Assembly: GCA_947625705.1 (NCBI GenBank)
Contig: CANQPG010000006.1
Location: forward strand, 1 to 64,000
Length of the DNA stretch: 64,000 bases
Source of the DNA: an uncultured Peptococcaceae bacterium
GTDB lineage: Bacteria > Bacillota > Dehalobacteriia > UBA4068 > UBA4997
Reading direction: 5' to 3'
Under the pieces are notes generated by a model. That model was not told the DNA's origin. It ran no database searches and was given only the letters and a program-made list of their open reading frames with translations. Positions within the stretch are counted from its first letter, which is position 1. Each line of letters opens with the position of its first letter. The position numbers and the translations under genes were made by a program. Below, piece by piece: positions 62,101 to 64,000 of this stretch.

Positions 62101-63435
62101 TTAATTTACGACGACAGTCATGTAAAGTTTTTCCATACTGTCGTTAGGCTGAAGCGCGCAGTCGACGGAAACGTCACGTTTGCCGTCGCCCTGGTTCACG
62201 ATAATATCAGCGCTGTCGAAATTGCTGATCGCGTCGATAGACTGATACTGAAGGGCCAGGGCCACCAGATCAGCCTTGAAAAGCTGACGGCCGGTGTCGC
62301 TGTTGGTAACAAGGCCGATATAAGAATCGCCGAAGATACGGGCGACGTCGTTCGCCCACCCGTCCATGACACGGACAACGCGGTTAGAAGTCCAGCCGGC
62401 GGACATATTCTGGCCGATAGTTACCAGGCTGTTAATGTCAGTCAGAACGCGCGCCTTGCCATAGTCGGCATAGAAGACGAATTCGCCGGCCTGGATAGCG
62501 GCTTCGAACTGGGACTTCGTGTATTTAATATCGACGTCCACAGCGTCGTCGTAGGCGGTATTCGTCAGGCTTTCGTTGACCTCTGCGCCGGCAGAAGCGC
62601 CAGTCACCCAGGCGACAGCCTTGTCACCGGTCACGACGGTTCCGTTCGTAAGAACGACGCCGTTCTTGACGTTGATCAGGCCCATGTTGTCGCCGTCGTA
62701 CTGGTAAAGGACGCCGACGATCTTTCGACCTTCGTCGTCGCGAAGACGCTTCACGAAAGCGGCGAAAAGGGATTTGATGTCTTCGTCAGTGCCAGGATAG
62801 CCGATCACGTTGAAGGATTCGACTTCGAAGGCCACCAGGGCGGCGGTGTAGTTCGCGGCCTTGACTTCGCCGTTCGCGCCACCAGTCAGCGCCGTCGCGG
62901 TTGCGATAGACAGGGACGCGGCGGTTCCGAAGGTTACGAAATTGTTCGCCACCAGGGACGCGGCGCCGCCGTCCTTTGCGACGGTCTGGCTGTCCATGAC
63001 CATATCGTCAAGATAGGTCACGACGTCAACCTTTGTCGCGTCGTCGACGTTGGTGATCACTGCGACCTTGATGTCGTTTCCGCGTGTGCCGCCCCACTTT
63101 GCGGTCACGGTCATTCCGCCCACGGTTGCGGACGCCTTCGCGCCACCGCCATTCACACGGTAGATCAGAAGGGTCTTTGCGCGCTTCAGCGCTTCGCGGA
63201 CCAGAAGAATATTCGCGTCAGTGGGATCGTAACCGAAGACCTTCAGACTGGACGCGTTGAAGTCAGTCGCGGTCATTGCGAAGACCTGGGATTCAGGTCC
63301 CCAGTTAAGTTCCAGGGGAAGGGCGGCGACGCCACGGCTTCCCATTTTGGCGTTGGTTCCCATGCTTACGAAGTTAATGTAAGCGCCAGGAAGAATCTTG
63401 TTCTGTACTGTGAAAGTACCTCCACCAATAGGCAT
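62101..63435 (-). CDS. Tail sheath protein (XkdK-like)
   Basis: GTFTVQNKILPGAYINFVSMGTNAKMGSRGVAALPLELNWGPESQVFAMTATDF. Confidence 0.93.
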   Translation of the reverse strand: MPIGGGTFTVQNKILPGAYINFVSMGTNAKMGSRGVAALPLELNWGPESQVFAMTATDFNASSLKVFGYDPTDANILLVREALKRAKTLLIYRVNGGGAKASATVGGMTVTAKWGGTRGNDIKVAVITNVDDATKVDVVTYLDDMVMDSQTVAKDGGAASLVANNFVTFGTAASLSIATATALTGGANGEVKAANYTAALVAFEVESFNVIGYPGTDEDIKSLFAAFVKRLRDDEGRKIVGVLYQYDGDNMGLINVKNGVVLTNGTVVTGDKAVAWVTGASAGAEVNESLTNTAYDDAVDVDIKYTKSQFEAAIQAGEFVFYADYGKARVLTDINSLVTIGQNMSAGWTSNRVVRVMDGWANDVARIFGDSYIGLVTNSDTGRQLFKADLVALALQYQSIDAISNFDSADIIVNQGDGKRDVSVDCALQPNDSMEKLYMTVVVN

Positions 63436-63438
63436 AGG

Positions 63439-63630
63439 TTACACCTTCCTTTCAAGAAATTCGGTTACAAGCTGAATCGCCTGTTCCCGTGTATACTGCT
63501 GACCGTCCTTCAGGATCGCCGCCACGGCGTCCCTGGGAAGGCCAAGCGTTTTCGAATTGACCAGTTGTTCTTTGCTGTAAACGGGCGCGGCCTGGTCGAC
63601 CACGGCGTCCGTTTTCTTCTTTGTAGCCAT
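63439..63630 (-). CDS. Small phage protein between sheath and terminator-like gene
   Basis: 63-aa ORF YSKEQLVNSKTLGLPRDAVAAILKDGQQYTREQAIQLVTEFLERKV. Confidence 0.65.
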   Translation of the reverse strand: MATKKKTDAVVDQAAPVYSKEQLVNSKTLGLPRDAVAAILKDGQQYTREQAIQLVTEFLERKV

Positions 63631-63989
63631 TACGTTATAACCTCCGATCTGATCGTGTTGTTCTGGTCCAGATAATACATTGTCGGAATGACTTCCGGCG
63701 TGATCACGAAATAGAAGTCAGCGTCGAAAAGGAACTGGAAGACGCGCTGATCGTCGTCCTTCCTGGCGCTGATATTCGTCAGTCGGACAGTGCGGCGGAC
63801 GTCGGATTCGACGCCGTCCACGACCTCCGTTTTTTCGTGAACCGAAAGGGTTTCGAATTCGTCGAACATGGTTTCGGCCCATGCGTTGAATTCCAGGTTA
63901 TCCTTCGACGCCAGGAAATACAGAACTTCGAACTGGACCGTCCTTCGACGGCGCCTGTCCAGTTTCTTTTCCTGGGACGCTTCAATCAT
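63630..63989 (-). CDS. Phage tail terminator-like protein; possibly 5'-truncated by the window edge
   Basis: VQFEVLYFLASKDNLEFNAWAETMFDEFETLSV...FQFLFDADFYFVI; frame may continue past 64000. Confidence 0.55.
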   Translation of the reverse strand: MIEASQEKKLDRRRRRTVQFEVLYFLASKDNLEFNAWAETMFDEFETLSVHEKTEVVDGVESDVRRTVRLTNISARKDDDQRVFQFLFDADFYFVITPEVIPTMYYLDQNNTIRSEVIT

Positions 63990-64000
63990 ACCGACAAAGA

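Larger units (their letters stand above)
45620..64000 (-). mobile_element. PBSX/Xkd-like contractile-tail prophage, distal portion; continues past the window
   Basis: Minus-strand order: terminator-like, sheath, tube, chaperone, tape measure, LysM, XkdQ, DUF2577, DUF2634, baseplate J, DUF2313, fibre, DGR, CBM, holin, amidase, regulators, transposase. Confidence 0.92.

Overview
Low-GC-phylum (Firmicutes-like) chromosomal window with three parts. (1) 1-18.7 kb: a cluster of large secreted or surface proteins: cadherin-like/dockerin, subtilisin-like S8 protease with C-terminal dockerin, cohesin-like plus InlB/Ig-like repeat proteins, and a 3xSLH-anchored protein. It contains an 828-bp direct repeat, an in-frame TAG, and a left-edge junction with the C-terminus of a large serine recombinase. 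(2) 18.7-45.6 kb: core genes: ymaF-like, tRNA-His/Gln/Leu, gatCAB, purC, purB, tig, clpP, clpX, lon, ysxC/engB, ymdB-like, AGCS symporter, PHP phosphoesterase (frameshifted), guaB, LCP, radC, dnaE, DUF1858, hslO, rplS. (3) 45.6-64 kb: the distal end of a PBSX/Xkd-like contractile-tail prophage. It carries an IS30-family transposase, RHH and XRE regulators, a lysis module, and a complete diversity-generating retroelement (DGR): Avd-like gene, 107-bp template repeat (TR), DGR-type reverse transcriptase and a target gene with a 107-bp variable repeat (VR). I aligned TR and VR by eye: 13 mismatches, all at TR adenines on the coding (minus) strand. The prophage also shows an A_AAA_AAC -1 frameshift site in the tail assembly chaperone gene and an in-frame TAA in the XkdQ-like gene. 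All calls come from reading the sequence and supplied ORFs; no database search was run.
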